The notes beneath the pieces were generated by a model, which did no database searches, was not told the DNA's origin, and worked only from the letters and a program-made list of their open reading frames with translations. Shown here piece by piece: positions 23,993 to 31,770 of a DNA stretch of 31,847 nt (its first letter is position 1; every line of letters starts with the position of its first letter). The position numbers and the translations under genes are program-made. The stretch is from UBA5399 sp964464145 (GTDB taxonomy: Bacteria > Bacillota > Clostridia > Christensenellales > Christensenellaceae): contig CAYXFB010000028.1 of NCBI GenBank assembly GCA_964464145.1, forward strand, positions 1 to 31,847. Direction: 5' to 3'.

Positions 23993-26413
23993 ATGGAATT
24001 GTTAAGCTTTGTTCCAAAGACAGACGATTGCGATTTTGAAAGGATAGATCGCGCGCAGCAATATATGAACGACAGAAGAGCGACCATATGCCCGGAAAGG
24101 GCGGAGATAATAACCGAGGTGTACAAAAATACGGAGGGAGAACCGCAGCTTATACGCCGCGCAAAGGCCTTTGCGGAAATTTTGAGCCGTATGAGCATAT
24201 ATATTGAAAGCGATATGCTTATATTTGGCAATCAGGCCAGCGCCAATTTCGCGGCGCCCGTATTTCCAGAATATTCCTACGATTGGGTCATAGAGGAGCT
24301 GGACGAGTTTGCACACCGCTCGGGCGATTCCTTCGAGGTCTCGGAGGAGACCAAAGCGCGGCTCAAGAAGCTGGCTCCCTATTGGGTGGGTAAAACGCAC
24401 AAGGATGAGGTAAACAAAAACCTGCCCGATATAAACCGGCTGGCCGAAAAGCAGGGCGTGCTGCACCGCGGCGGCATAAGCATGTCGGGCGACGGGCACA
24501 TCATTCCCGATCATGAATTTCTGCTCAAGGTGGGCTTTGGCGGTGTGAAAAAAATAGCGGCCGAGAAGCTGCAAAACGCTGAGCTCACGCAGGAGCAGCG
24601 GGATTTTTATGACGCAGTGATAATTGCCATGGATGGCGCGCTTTGCTATATCAAACGGTTTAGCGCTCTTGCGGCGGAGCTGGCAAAAGCGGAGGCGGAC
24701 GAAAAACGGCGGAGTGAGCTGCTGCAAATAAGCGAGATGTGCAAGGACTATATGGAGGGCGGCGCGCGCGATTTTTACGAGGCGGTGGAAACAATATATC
24801 TCACCCATCTTTTGATGATGATAGAGAGCAACGGCCACTCCTTCTCATTCGGCCGCTTCGACCAGTATATATATCCCTATTACGAAAAGGACGCAGTAGC
24901 TGGCAAGCTCTCCAAGGAAAAGGCGCTGGAGATAATAACGCATTTTTATATAATGACCAACTCGCTAAATAAGATCCGCCCGTGGGATCACACGCAGTAC
25001 AGCGGCGGCTATCCGCTGTATTCCAACCTCATAGTGGGCGGTATGCGGCCGGATGGCAGCGAGGGCACAAACGATCTCTCATATCTCTGCCTGGAGGCGA
25101 TGAGCCTGAGCCGCCTGCCCGAGCCCAATCTGAGCGTGCGTTTTTGCGAACAGACCCCGCACAGCCTCATGCTGGACGCGGCGCGGCTTATACGCAAGGG
25201 CTTTGGCATGCCCTCCGTATTTTGCGACGAGGTGGTGATACCAGCCATGATGACGCTCGAGCTGGACATCGAAACGGCGAGGGATTACGCCTCTATGGGC
25301 TGTGTGGAAACGGCTATCCCGGGAAGGTGGGGGCACCGCGCCACCGGCATGACATACATAAATTTCGGCAAGGTGTTTGAGCTTGTCATGAACAACGGTA
25401 CGGACCCGGCCACGGGAATACAGCTCATAAAGCTGAACGGAAAAGAGGGGCGCGAGGTGGATTACGCCTCATACGAGCGGCTTTGGGAGGCATGGAAGGC
25501 GGCGCTCAAGTTTTATTTTGATCTGGCGGTGGATTGCGACACGGTGTGCGACCGTTCGCTGAAATTCCACGACGCCGACCCCTTCGCCTCACCGCTTATA
25601 GACTGCGCGCTGGAACGCGGCAAAACTCTCAAAAACGGGGGAGCGCGGTACGATTATGTGAGTCAGTCGAACATTGGGCCGTCCACCGTGGGCGATTCGC
25701 TGGCGGCGGTCAAAAAGCTTGTGTTCGAGGATAAGCTGCTCACGATGGAAGAGCTCAAAGCCGCTCTGGACAGCAACTTTGAGGGAGAGCAGGGCGCGCG
25801 CATACGCCAGCTGTGCAGAAAAGCGCCCAAGTTCGGCAACGATGAGGACTATGTGGACTATATAGTGGCGGACGTATACGAATCCTATCTGGAGCTGCTG
25901 CCCGGCTACAGCACGGATCGCGCGGGCTGCGGGCCGGTGGGCTGCGGCTACACCATGTCCACCTCCAACATAACCTCCTACGTGCCCAACGGTTTTGACG
26001 TGGGCGCCACGCCGGATGGGCGCTTCGCCGGAAAACCGCTGAACGAGGGCGCTTCGCCCTGTTTGGGCGCGGACAGGGAAGGCCCAACTGCCGTTATAAA
26101 TTCGATCTCCAAGCTGCCTAACGATAAGATAGCGGGCGGCCAGCTATTGAATATGCGCTTTTCTCCGGGAGCGCTGGCGGGTGAGGAAAACCTCGAAAAG
26201 TTTACCAGCTTCATAGAAACGGCGCGCAAGAAGAAAATTTTCCACAACCAGTTCAACATAGTGGATTCGGCGGAGCTACGCGCGGCAAAGGAGCACCCGG
26301 AGGAGCATCAGGATCTTATGGTGCGCGTGGCGGGATATTGCGCGCTGTTCTCCACACTCATGCCCGAGGCGCAGGAGGCCATAATTGAGAGAACGGAGCA
26401 CGGCTGGAGCTGA
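23993..26413 (+). CDS. glycyl radical enzyme, YbiW/PflD-like
   Basis: An 806-residue PFL-like radical enzyme. The thiyl Cys is Cys437 with Glu439 two residues later (MGCVET); the radical Gly is Gly781 in VRVAGYC near the C-terminus. GCVE is typical of C-O/C-N lyase-type enzymes and not of pyruvate formate-lyase, which has two adjacent Cys. The active-site context (GCVETAIPGRWGHR, then GMTYINF), an N-terminal GNQAS motif and a KYDWVS-like RYDYVS segment resemble E. coli YbiW and PflD, reported to open the ring of 1,5-anhydroglucitol/anhydromannitol 6-phosphate. ATG 23993 follows AGGAGG; the longer frame from 23942 is rejected. It is strictly anaerobic and activated by the next gene product. 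Confidence 0.9.
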   Translation: MELLSFVPKTDDCDFERIDRAQQYMNDRRATICPERAEIITEVYKNTEGEPQLIRRAKAFAEILSRMSIYIESDMLIFGNQASANFAAPVFPEYSYDWVIEELDEFAHRSGDSFEVSEETKARLKKLAPYWVGKTHKDEVNKNLPDINRLAEKQGVLHRGGISMSGDGHIIPDHEFLLKVGFGGVKKIAAEKLQNAELTQEQRDFYDAVIIAMDGALCYIKRFSALAAELAKAEADEKRRSELLQISEMCKDYMEGGARDFYEAVETIYLTHLLMMIESNGHSFSFGRFDQYIYPYYEKDAVAGKLSKEKALEIITHFYIMTNSLNKIRPWDHTQYSGGYPLYSNLIVGGMRPDGSEGTNDLSYLCLEAMSLSRLPEPNLSVRFCEQTPHSLMLDAARLIRKGFGMPSVFCDEVVIPAMMTLELDIETARDYASMGCVETAIPGRWGHRATGMTYINFGKVFELVMNNGTDPATGIQLIKLNGKEGREVDYASYERLWEAWKAALKFYFDLAVDCDTVCDRSLKFHDADPFASPLIDCALERGKTLKNGGARYDYVSQSNIGPSTVGDSLAAVKKLVFEDKLLTMEELKAALDSNFEGEQGARIRQLCRKAPKFGNDEDYVDYIVADVYESYLELLPGYSTDRAGCGPVGCGYTMSTSNITSYVPNGFDVGATPDGRFAGKPLNEGASPCLGADREGPTAVINSISKLPNDKIAGGQLLNMRFSPGALAGEENLEKFTSFIETARKKKIFHNQFNIVDSAELRAAKEHPEEHQDLMVRVAGYCALFSTLMPEAQEAIIERTEHGWS

Positions 26414-27318
26414 TGGTGGGGTATATTTCCAAAATACAAAGATATTCTACCAAGGACGGGCCGGGGCTGCGCAGCACTGTGTTTTTCGTGGGCTGCAATC
26501 TGGATTGCCTGTGGTGCGCCAACCCCGAGCTCATAGCGCCGGGCAGTAAGTATCTCTATTACCCGGAGCGGTGCGCGCGCTGCGGAAAATGCGTAAGCAT
26601 AGCGGCGAACGGCTCTATAAAACTCACGGAAAAGGGTTGCGTCATAGACCGGGAAAAGTGTGTCAATATAGACGAATGCGCCGCCGCCTGCTATTTCGAC
26701 GCCTACGAGGAGGTGGGCTATGCGATCTCCGCGGGGGAGCTTTTTGAAAAGCTGATGCGCGATGTGGATTTTTACGACCAATCTGGCGGCGGGGTGACGC
26801 TTTCTGGCGGAGAGGCGGCGCTGCAAACGGAATTTGTGCTGGAGCTGGCCGGTATGCTGCGCGCGGAGGGTGTGCACGTGGCGCTGGATACGGCGGGCCT
26901 CATAGCGCCCGAAAAAATGGAGGCGCTGGCAAAGGCGGTGGACTTGGTGCTGTACGACATAAAGGCTATTGACAGCGCCACGCACAAGGCCTGCACGGGC
27001 GTGGGAAACGATGTGATATTGCAAAACGCGCGGCTTATAGCGAATGTGGGCACGCCCATGATAGTGCGGCTGGTTGTGGTGCCCGGCTATAATGATGACG
27101 CGGCGGATTTCGCAAGGCGGCTCGAGTTTGTGAAAAGCCTGGGAGCTGCGGTCTCGCGCGTGGATATTTTGAAATTCCACAAGCTGGGCGAGGGCAAAAG
27201 CATAAGAATGGGAGGGGAAAACAAGCTGGCAAATACGCCCGAGCCGCCGGACGGATATATGGAGAAATACGCGCGCATGGCGGCGGATATGGGCGTTGAT
27301 GCCAGTATAGGCGGTTAG
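26413..27318 (+). CDS. glycyl radical enzyme activating enzyme (radical SAM)
   Basis: A 301-residue radical SAM activase. The cluster motif is Cys28-x3-Cys32-x2-Cys35 (CNLDCLWC), and SGGE lies at 131-134. It has the ferredoxin-like insert seen in activases of dehydratase-type glycyl radical enzymes, but only some ligands remain: Cys54/57/60 and Cys93 could form one [4Fe-4S]; of the second cluster, the positions corresponding to Cys64 and Cys86 are Ala and Ile. The start codon overlaps the enzyme's stop codon (TGATG), so translation is coupled. It makes the Gly781 radical of the upstream enzyme using S-adenosylmethionine. Confidence 0.93.
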   Translation: MVGYISKIQRYSTKDGPGLRSTVFFVGCNLDCLWCANPELIAPGSKYLYYPERCARCGKCVSIAANGSIKLTEKGCVIDREKCVNIDECAAACYFDAYEEVGYAISAGELFEKLMRDVDFYDQSGGGVTLSGGEAALQTEFVLELAGMLRAEGVHVALDTAGLIAPEKMEALAKAVDLVLYDIKAIDSATHKACTGVGNDVILQNARLIANVGTPMIVRLVVVPGYNDDAADFARRLEFVKSLGAAVSRVDILKFHKLGEGKSIRMGGENKLANTPEPPDGYMEKYARMAADMGVDASIGG

Positions 27319-27362
27319 CCGTGAGTGGCAAAAGTATATGACAGGAAAATGGCAAGGCTTGG

Positions 27363-27391
27363 TTGTATCTGTTCTTCGTTGTGGGTATAAT
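27363..27391 (+). promoter_or_regulatory. promoter of the DeoR-NagB-like operon
   Basis: TTGTAT (27363-27368), a 17-bp spacer, then a perfect TATAAT (27386-27391). Transcription would begin near 27398, about 37 nt before the regulator gene. Confidence 0.65.
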
Positions 27392-27434
27392 TGAATAAAG
27401 AAAAAAACGTCTTGGGCAAGCAGGGGGAAGAGGC

Positions 27435-28223
27435 ATGAATGCTACACAGAGAAGAATGGAAATATACAGTATATTGCAAGAGCACGTGACGGCGGAGGTG
27501 AACGACCTGTCCGAGCGTTTAGGCGTTTCCACGATGACCATACGGCGCGATCTGGCGCTTTTTGAAAAACAGGGGCTGGTGGTGACAAGCTACGGCGGCG
27601 CCTATTTGAACAAGGGCGCGGGAATAGAGCCCAGCTTTGCGCTAAAGCAGGGGCAGATGGCCGATGTTAAGCAATTCATAGCCTGCGAGGCGGCCAGCCT
27701 TATAAAGGACGGAGATTCCGTGGTTTTGGACTGCGGCACCACCACGCTGCAAATAGTGAAATATATGCTGAAAAAGCGCATAACGGTAATAACAAATTCC
27801 TGGCATGTGGTGAGCTATGTTCAGGGCACGAATAAAATAAAGCTGGTGCTTGCTCCGGGAGAATATAATGAGATATCGGCCGGGGTGATAAGCAGCATGA
27901 CGATGGATTTTTACCGAAATTTTTATGCGGACGTGGTGTTCATAAGCACGCAGGGCTTCAGCATAGAGCGCGGGGCGACCGTGCCCGATGTGGGCGACGC
28001 GGACGTGAAGCACGCCATTTTGAAGAGCGCCAAAACAAAGGTGCTGGTGCTGGACAGCACAAAGCTGGGCAAGGATTATTTGGCCAAGCACGCCGAACCC
28101 ACCGATTTCGATATCATAATAACGGACGAAATGGCGGACGAGGCCTACGTAAAGCGGCTGGAAAGTGTGTGCGGCAGGGTGATTATAGCCAACAAGAGAG
28201 CCTGTGAGGGTTACAAGGGTTAA
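27435..28223 (+). CDS. DeoR-family transcriptional regulator
   Basis: A 262-residue protein with an N-terminal DeoR winged helix-turn-helix (residues about 5-57; VNDLSERLGVSTMTIRRDL carries the recognition helix) and a C-terminal DeoRC sugar-phosphate sensor domain with the isomerase-like motif DCGTTTLQI near 94-102. DeoR regulators respond to phosphorylated sugars, so it probably represses the glycyl radical enzyme and importer genes until the pathway intermediate appears. GGGGGAAGAGG precedes the ATG. It shares an operon with the NagB-like gene, which belongs to the same isomerase-like fold as its sensor domain. Confidence 0.92.
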   Translation: MNATQRRMEIYSILQEHVTAEVNDLSERLGVSTMTIRRDLALFEKQGLVVTSYGGAYLNKGAGIEPSFALKQGQMADVKQFIACEAASLIKDGDSVVLDCGTTTLQIVKYMLKKRITVITNSWHVVSYVQGTNKIKLVLAPGEYNEISAGVISSMTMDFYRNFYADVVFISTQGFSIERGATVPDVGDADVKHAILKSAKTKVLVLDSTKLGKDYLAKHAEPTDFDIIITDEMADEAYVKRLESVCGRVIIANKRACEGYKG

Positions 28224-28246
28224 ACTGAAAGCGAGATGTTTTTATT

Positions 28247-28987
28247 ATGAATATAGAGGTTGTTTCGAATTATGAAAAAATGAGCGCCGAAGCGGCGCGG
28301 TTGCTGGTGGATTTTGTTAAGGCCAACCCGAACGCCAATCTTTGTCTGCCAACGGGCGGCTCGGTGGAGGGCACCTTTGACAAAATGTGTGAGCTCGCCA
28401 GGGCGGAGGGCGTGAGCTTTCGCGGCATTTCCTCCTACAATATGGACGAATACGCAACGCTGAGCAAGACGAATGAAAACGGTTACTATTACTTTTTGAA
28501 TAAATTTGTGTACAGCCGTGTGGATATAGATGTGAAAAACACCTATGCGCCCGAGGCGGACGCGGCCGATCTGCAAGCCGCCTGCGACGCATATACCGAG
28601 CGCGTGCGGGCACTGGGCGGATTCGATTTCATACTGCTGGGAATAGGTTCGGACGGGCACATAGCCTTCAACATGCCCAAGCTGGACAAGCTGTGCTTGG
28701 ATACGCATATAGAGGATCTGACCGAGGATACCATAAAGGCGAACGCGCGGTTTTTCAGCCATATTTCCGAAGTGCCTCGGCAGGCTGTCACCATTGGCGT
28801 GGGGCTCATAATGCAGAGCAAAAAAATCGTGCTGGTGGCAAGCGGCGCGGGCAAGGCGGCGGCGATAGGCCGTTTTTTGAACAACCGTGTGCTGGATCCG
28901 ATGCTGCCCGCCTCCGTTTTGTGGCTGCATCCGGACGTTACGCTCATACTGGATGAGGCGGCGGCAGGCGAGGTAAAAAATATTTGA
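28247..28987 (+). CDS. NagB-family protein (glucosamine-6-phosphate deaminase-like) with altered active site
   Basis: A 246-residue NagB/RpiA-fold protein with LPTGGS (34-39), NMDEY (65-69, equivalent to the Asp72 region of E. coli NagB) and GIGSDGHIAFN (132-142, Asp136 and His138 equal E. coli Asp141 and His143). The residue equivalent to E. coli Glu148, which works with His143 in ring opening, is Met143 here. Deamination of glucosamine 6-phosphate may therefore be lost or changed, and the protein could act on the intermediate of this sugar locus. It follows the DeoR gene by 23 nt with only a weak ribosome site. The family assignment is firm; the reaction is not. Confidence 0.85.
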   Translation: MNIEVVSNYEKMSAEAARLLVDFVKANPNANLCLPTGGSVEGTFDKMCELARAEGVSFRGISSYNMDEYATLSKTNENGYYYFLNKFVYSRVDIDVKNTYAPEADAADLQAACDAYTERVRALGGFDFILLGIGSDGHIAFNMPKLDKLCLDTHIEDLTEDTIKANARFFSHISEVPRQAVTIGVGLIMQSKKIVLVASGAGKAAAIGRFLNNRVLDPMLPASVLWLHPDVTLILDEAAAGEVKNI

Positions 28988-29029
28988 TACGGCGGATTAT
29001 AATATGCGGTGGTGTATTATATATAGACC

Positions 29030-29944
29030 ATGAATAATGCGTTTTACACGAAGCTGGACGATCTATACGACAACGGTACCCCGGAGGAGCTGGAGGCATT
29101 TTTGCGTGAGAGCGCGGAGGCCTACAAAGCGCAGCGGCAGAGCGACGAATATATTTCGGCCATGAACGAGCTGGGCACGTTTTACCGTGGCAGGGGCAGG
29201 CTAAAAGAGGCCATAGGGGCTTTCGAAGGCGCGAAGGCGGCGTGGGAGGCCGCGCGCGAAGCCAAGGGGCAGGGCTATGCCGTTATACTGAACAATTTGG
29301 CGGGCGCATACAGAATGGACGGCCAAAACACCGAGGCGATCTCGCTGTTTTTGGGCGCGCTGGAAATATACGAGGCGCTTTCGGAGAGGGATGGCTACGG
29401 CTATGCCAGCCTGCTCAACAATATAGCGCTTGCTTATGCGCAGACCAATCAAATGGACAACGCAATAGAATATACAATGCGGGCGGTGCAGGCGATGGAG
29501 GGCGCGGATGCGCTGGCCTATGCTATTTCCTGCGCCAACCTTGCGTCTATGCTGCTGAACGCAGATAGAAAGGCGGAGGCCAAGGCCGCGCTCATAAAGG
29601 CCGAGGAGGCGTTTTTGGAGGGCGGCTATATGGAGGACGCGCACTTTGCGGCCGCGCTGAACATAGACGCGGCGCTGGAGGTGGCGGAGGGTAATTTTGA
29701 CGCGGCGCTCAAAAAATACGCTCATGCCGCCAAAATAATAAAGCGGTTCTGCGGTGAAAACAACGACTATGTGACGGTGTGCGCAAACATTGCCAAAACG
29801 CACCTGCTGGCGGGGAACGAGCGGCTGGCGGCGGTTCACCATGAGGAGGCGCTGGCCATAGCCCAAAAACTGTTCGGCAAGCATTCCGAGCAATACAAAA
29901 AACTGCTGGCCGAGCACCCGGCGGGTGACGGAGCGCCCAAATGA
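29030..29944 (+). CDS. tetratricopeptide repeat protein
   Basis: A 304-residue soluble all-helical protein with about six TPR-like repeats (recurring patterns such as LNNLAGAYRMDGQNTEAISLF and LNNIALAYAQTNQMDNAIEYT between residues 40 and 285). It has no signal peptide and no catalytic motif, so it is probably a scaffold or substrate-binding partner. It is the first gene of a three-gene cassette with a DUF4037 and a DUF4125 protein, overlapping the next gene by 4 nt (ATGA). No Shine-Dalgarno sequence precedes the ATG; TATTATATATAG ends 3 nt before it, so a leaderless message is possible. Function unknown. Confidence 0.82.
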   Translation: MNNAFYTKLDDLYDNGTPEELEAFLRESAEAYKAQRQSDEYISAMNELGTFYRGRGRLKEAIGAFEGAKAAWEAAREAKGQGYAVILNNLAGAYRMDGQNTEAISLFLGALEIYEALSERDGYGYASLLNNIALAYAQTNQMDNAIEYTMRAVQAMEGADALAYAISCANLASMLLNADRKAEAKAALIKAEEAFLEGGYMEDAHFAAALNIDAALEVAEGNFDAALKKYAHAAKIIKRFCGENNDYVTVCANIAKTHLLAGNERLAAVHHEEALAIAQKLFGKHSEQYKKLLAEHPAGDGAPK

Positions 29945-30867
29945 AGGGGCTTTTACTGGCGGAGCGTTTTTTCCGAGAGGTGGGCAGGCCCGCGATAGAG
30001 AAAGAGTTTGGCGCTCTCACGCGGCGTATGGCCTTTGGGCTGGTGGGCGAGGGCTCGGAATGTCTGGGCTTTGACGACGAAATATCCCGCGACCATGACT
30101 GGGGCGCGGGTTTTTGCGCATGGCTTACGGATGAAGATTTTTTGAGCTGCGGCGAGGCGGTGGGCGCGCTGTACGGCAGCCTGCCCAAGGCTTTTGCGGG
30201 TCACGAGCGCATGGAAACGGCACAGGGCGCAGGGCGAGTGGGCGCCATGAGCGTGGAGGGGTTTTATAAAAAATATACCGGTCTGCCTCGCGCGCCAAAG
30301 TCGCTTGCGGAGTGGCTCAGGCTGCCCGAGCAGGCGCTTTGCGCGGCCACAAACGGCAAGGTTTTCGAGGACGAGCTGGGCGCTTTCAGTGGGGTGCGCG
30401 CCGCGCTGCTGGCCTATTACCCTGAGGATGTACGCATAAAGAAGCTGGCTGCGCGCTTCGCCATAATGGCGCAGGCCGGACAGTACAATTTTTCGCGCTG
30501 CTTGAAGCGAGGCGAGTGCGTGGCGGCAGGCTTGGCGCGGAGCGAATTCGTATCGGCGGCCATATCGGCGGCGCATTTGCTTCACAGGCGGTATACGCCG
30601 TTTTACAAGTGGGCGTGGCACAGCCTTGCGCAGATAGAGGGAATGGGAAGCACTGCGGAAAAGCTTGCGAAGCTGGCCGCTGCGGAGGTTTTTTCGATAG
30701 AAAATACGGACTTGATAGAGGGGATATGCGCGGAGCTGGCGGCCGAGCTCAGGGCGCAGTCGCTTACGGACAGCGAGGACGATTTTCTCATTCCGCACAG
30801 CCATTCCATGACTGAAAGAATAGCGGATAGGCAGATCGCCGCGCTGCACATTATGCAGGACAGGTGA
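29941..30867 (+). CDS. DUF4037-type putative nucleotidyltransferase
   Basis: A 308-residue protein. The N-terminal half holds GEGSE (36-40) followed by DDEISRDHDWG (45-55): the Gly-Ser and acidic DxD pattern of the polymerase-beta nucleotidyltransferase superfamily as seen in DUF4037. The two Asp of DHD (51, 53) would bind the metal ions. A helical C-terminal domain (MAQAGQYN motif near 180-187) follows. It overlaps the TPR gene and is 3 nt from the DUF4125 gene, a combination that recurs in Clostridia. It may transfer a nucleotide to a protein, antibiotic or small molecule; nothing here identifies the acceptor. Confidence 0.8.
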   Translation: MKGLLLAERFFREVGRPAIEKEFGALTRRMAFGLVGEGSECLGFDDEISRDHDWGAGFCAWLTDEDFLSCGEAVGALYGSLPKAFAGHERMETAQGAGRVGAMSVEGFYKKYTGLPRAPKSLAEWLRLPEQALCAATNGKVFEDELGAFSGVRAALLAYYPEDVRIKKLAARFAIMAQAGQYNFSRCLKRGECVAAGLARSEFVSAAISAAHLLHRRYTPFYKWAWHSLAQIEGMGSTAEKLAKLAAAEVFSIENTDLIEGICAELAAELRAQSLTDSEDDFLIPHSHSMTERIADRQIAALHIMQDR

Positions 30868-30870
30868 GCT

Positions 30871-31461
30871 ATGGGAAAGGAAAGTTTGATAGGTGAGATC
30901 GTGGACGCGGAATGGAAAATGTTTGACCGCGTACAAAATATAGGCGGCAGGGCGGATTGCCAAAACGACAAGCGGGCGTTTTACATATTGCGCGGCAGCC
31001 AGTTTGCGGCGTGGGATGAGGCCTCGCTGAAAAGCTACCGTAGAGATTTGCGGGAAGCGGAGGCGGCGGGGCGCAATCTGGTGGAGCTGAAATACGCCTA
31101 CATGATGCGCGAGACCGACCCGGAGTATTTCGAGAGTATAAAGCACGCGCTGCCCGAGGTGCCGGAAGAGAGCGTGGAGATAATCGAGCGGCTGGCGCCC
31201 GTGCATGTGCGCTGGGCGGAGCAGCTATACGCCGAGCACCCTGATATGCAGGGCATACGCAATATAAGAAGCGAGGAAAATACCGAGGAGGACACCTCCT
31301 TTGAGACCTACCTGCGCGGTGAGCTCATGACATATTCGCTGGAAACCCTTCGCGTTTATGAGGCTTTTGTGCGCGGTTTGCTGGAGGCTGGTGGAAATTT
31401 GAGTTTGGAGATTGCTGAGAATCATCTAGATGCGATAAAGGATAAAAATTTCGGTTGCTGA
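30871..31461 (+). CDS. DUF4125 family protein
   Basis: A 196-residue soluble, acidic protein. The N-terminal WKMFDRVQNIGGRADCQND region (residues about 14-33) and the following FYILRGSQF are the recognisable DUF4125 signature; Cys30, Arg27 and the acidic residues nearby are candidates for a functional site. No fold-level function is known to me. It closes the TPR-DUF4037-DUF4125 cassette. AGGTGAG precedes the ATG. Its last codons are part of a terminator stem, and its stop codon is the first triplet of the downstream repeat sequence. Confidence 0.8.
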   Translation: MGKESLIGEIVDAEWKMFDRVQNIGGRADCQNDKRAFYILRGSQFAAWDEASLKSYRRDLREAEAAGRNLVELKYAYMMRETDPEYFESIKHALPEVPEESVEIIERLAPVHVRWAEQLYAEHPDMQGIRNIRSEENTEEDTSFETYLRGELMTYSLETLRVYEAFVRGLLEAGGNLSLEIAENHLDAIKDKNFGC

Positions 31462-31468
31462 AATTTTT
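31444..31468 (+). terminator. terminator overlapping the end of the DUF4125 gene
   Basis: AAAAATTTC (31444-31452), loop GGTTGCT, GAAATTTTT (31460-31468): a perfect 9-bp stem ending in T residues. It includes the last five codons and the stop codon. It resembles the repeat hairpins that follow. Confidence 0.65.
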
Positions 31469-31770
31469 GCTTATATAGATATGCGCCTTTGTTGTACCGC
31501 TTTTTGCGCTGTGCGGGGGCGCTCATACTTCTATTTTATCGTTTTTCTAAACGATGAAATTTTTACTTATGTAGAATATGCGCCTTTGTTGTACCGCTCT
31601 ACCCGCTGCGCGGGGGCGCTTATACTTCTATTTTATCGTTTTTCTAAACGATAAAATTTTTACTTATGTAGAATATGCGCCTTTGTTGTACCGCCTTTCC
31701 CGCTGCGCGGGGGCGCTTGTGCTTCTATTTTATCGTTTTTCCAAACGATGAAAGCTTTACTTATGTGGAT
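31459..31770 (+). repeat. 97-bp tandem repeat array with terminator-like hairpins
   Basis: Three head-to-tail copies (31481-31577, 31578-31674, 31675-31770; 97, 97 and 96 bp), preceded from 31459 by the tail of another unit. Each copy starts ATGCGCCTTTGTTGTACCGC, then has a GC-rich small hairpin (CCCGC-TGC-GCGGG in copies 2 and 3), then a 9- to 12-bp stem around TTCT or TTCC (31533-31560, 31630-31657 and about 31727-31754). In copies 1 and 2 a T5 tract follows. The A/G change in the stem keeps pairing with U. The unit is not a multiple of 3 and there are no unique spacers, so it is neither coding nor CRISPR. Confidence 0.85.

Noticed and set aside
23993..26413. Pyruvate formate-lyase
   Set aside because: The active site has one Cys followed by Val-Glu, not the Cys-Cys pair of pyruvate formate-lyase.
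29953..31206. A 417-codon open frame on the minus strand
   Set aside because: It is antisense to the DUF4037 and DUF4125 genes, whose sequences are recognisable; there is no ribosome site.
31459..31770. CRISPR array
   Set aside because: The 97-bp units are contiguous, nearly identical and without unique spacers; no cas genes are nearby.
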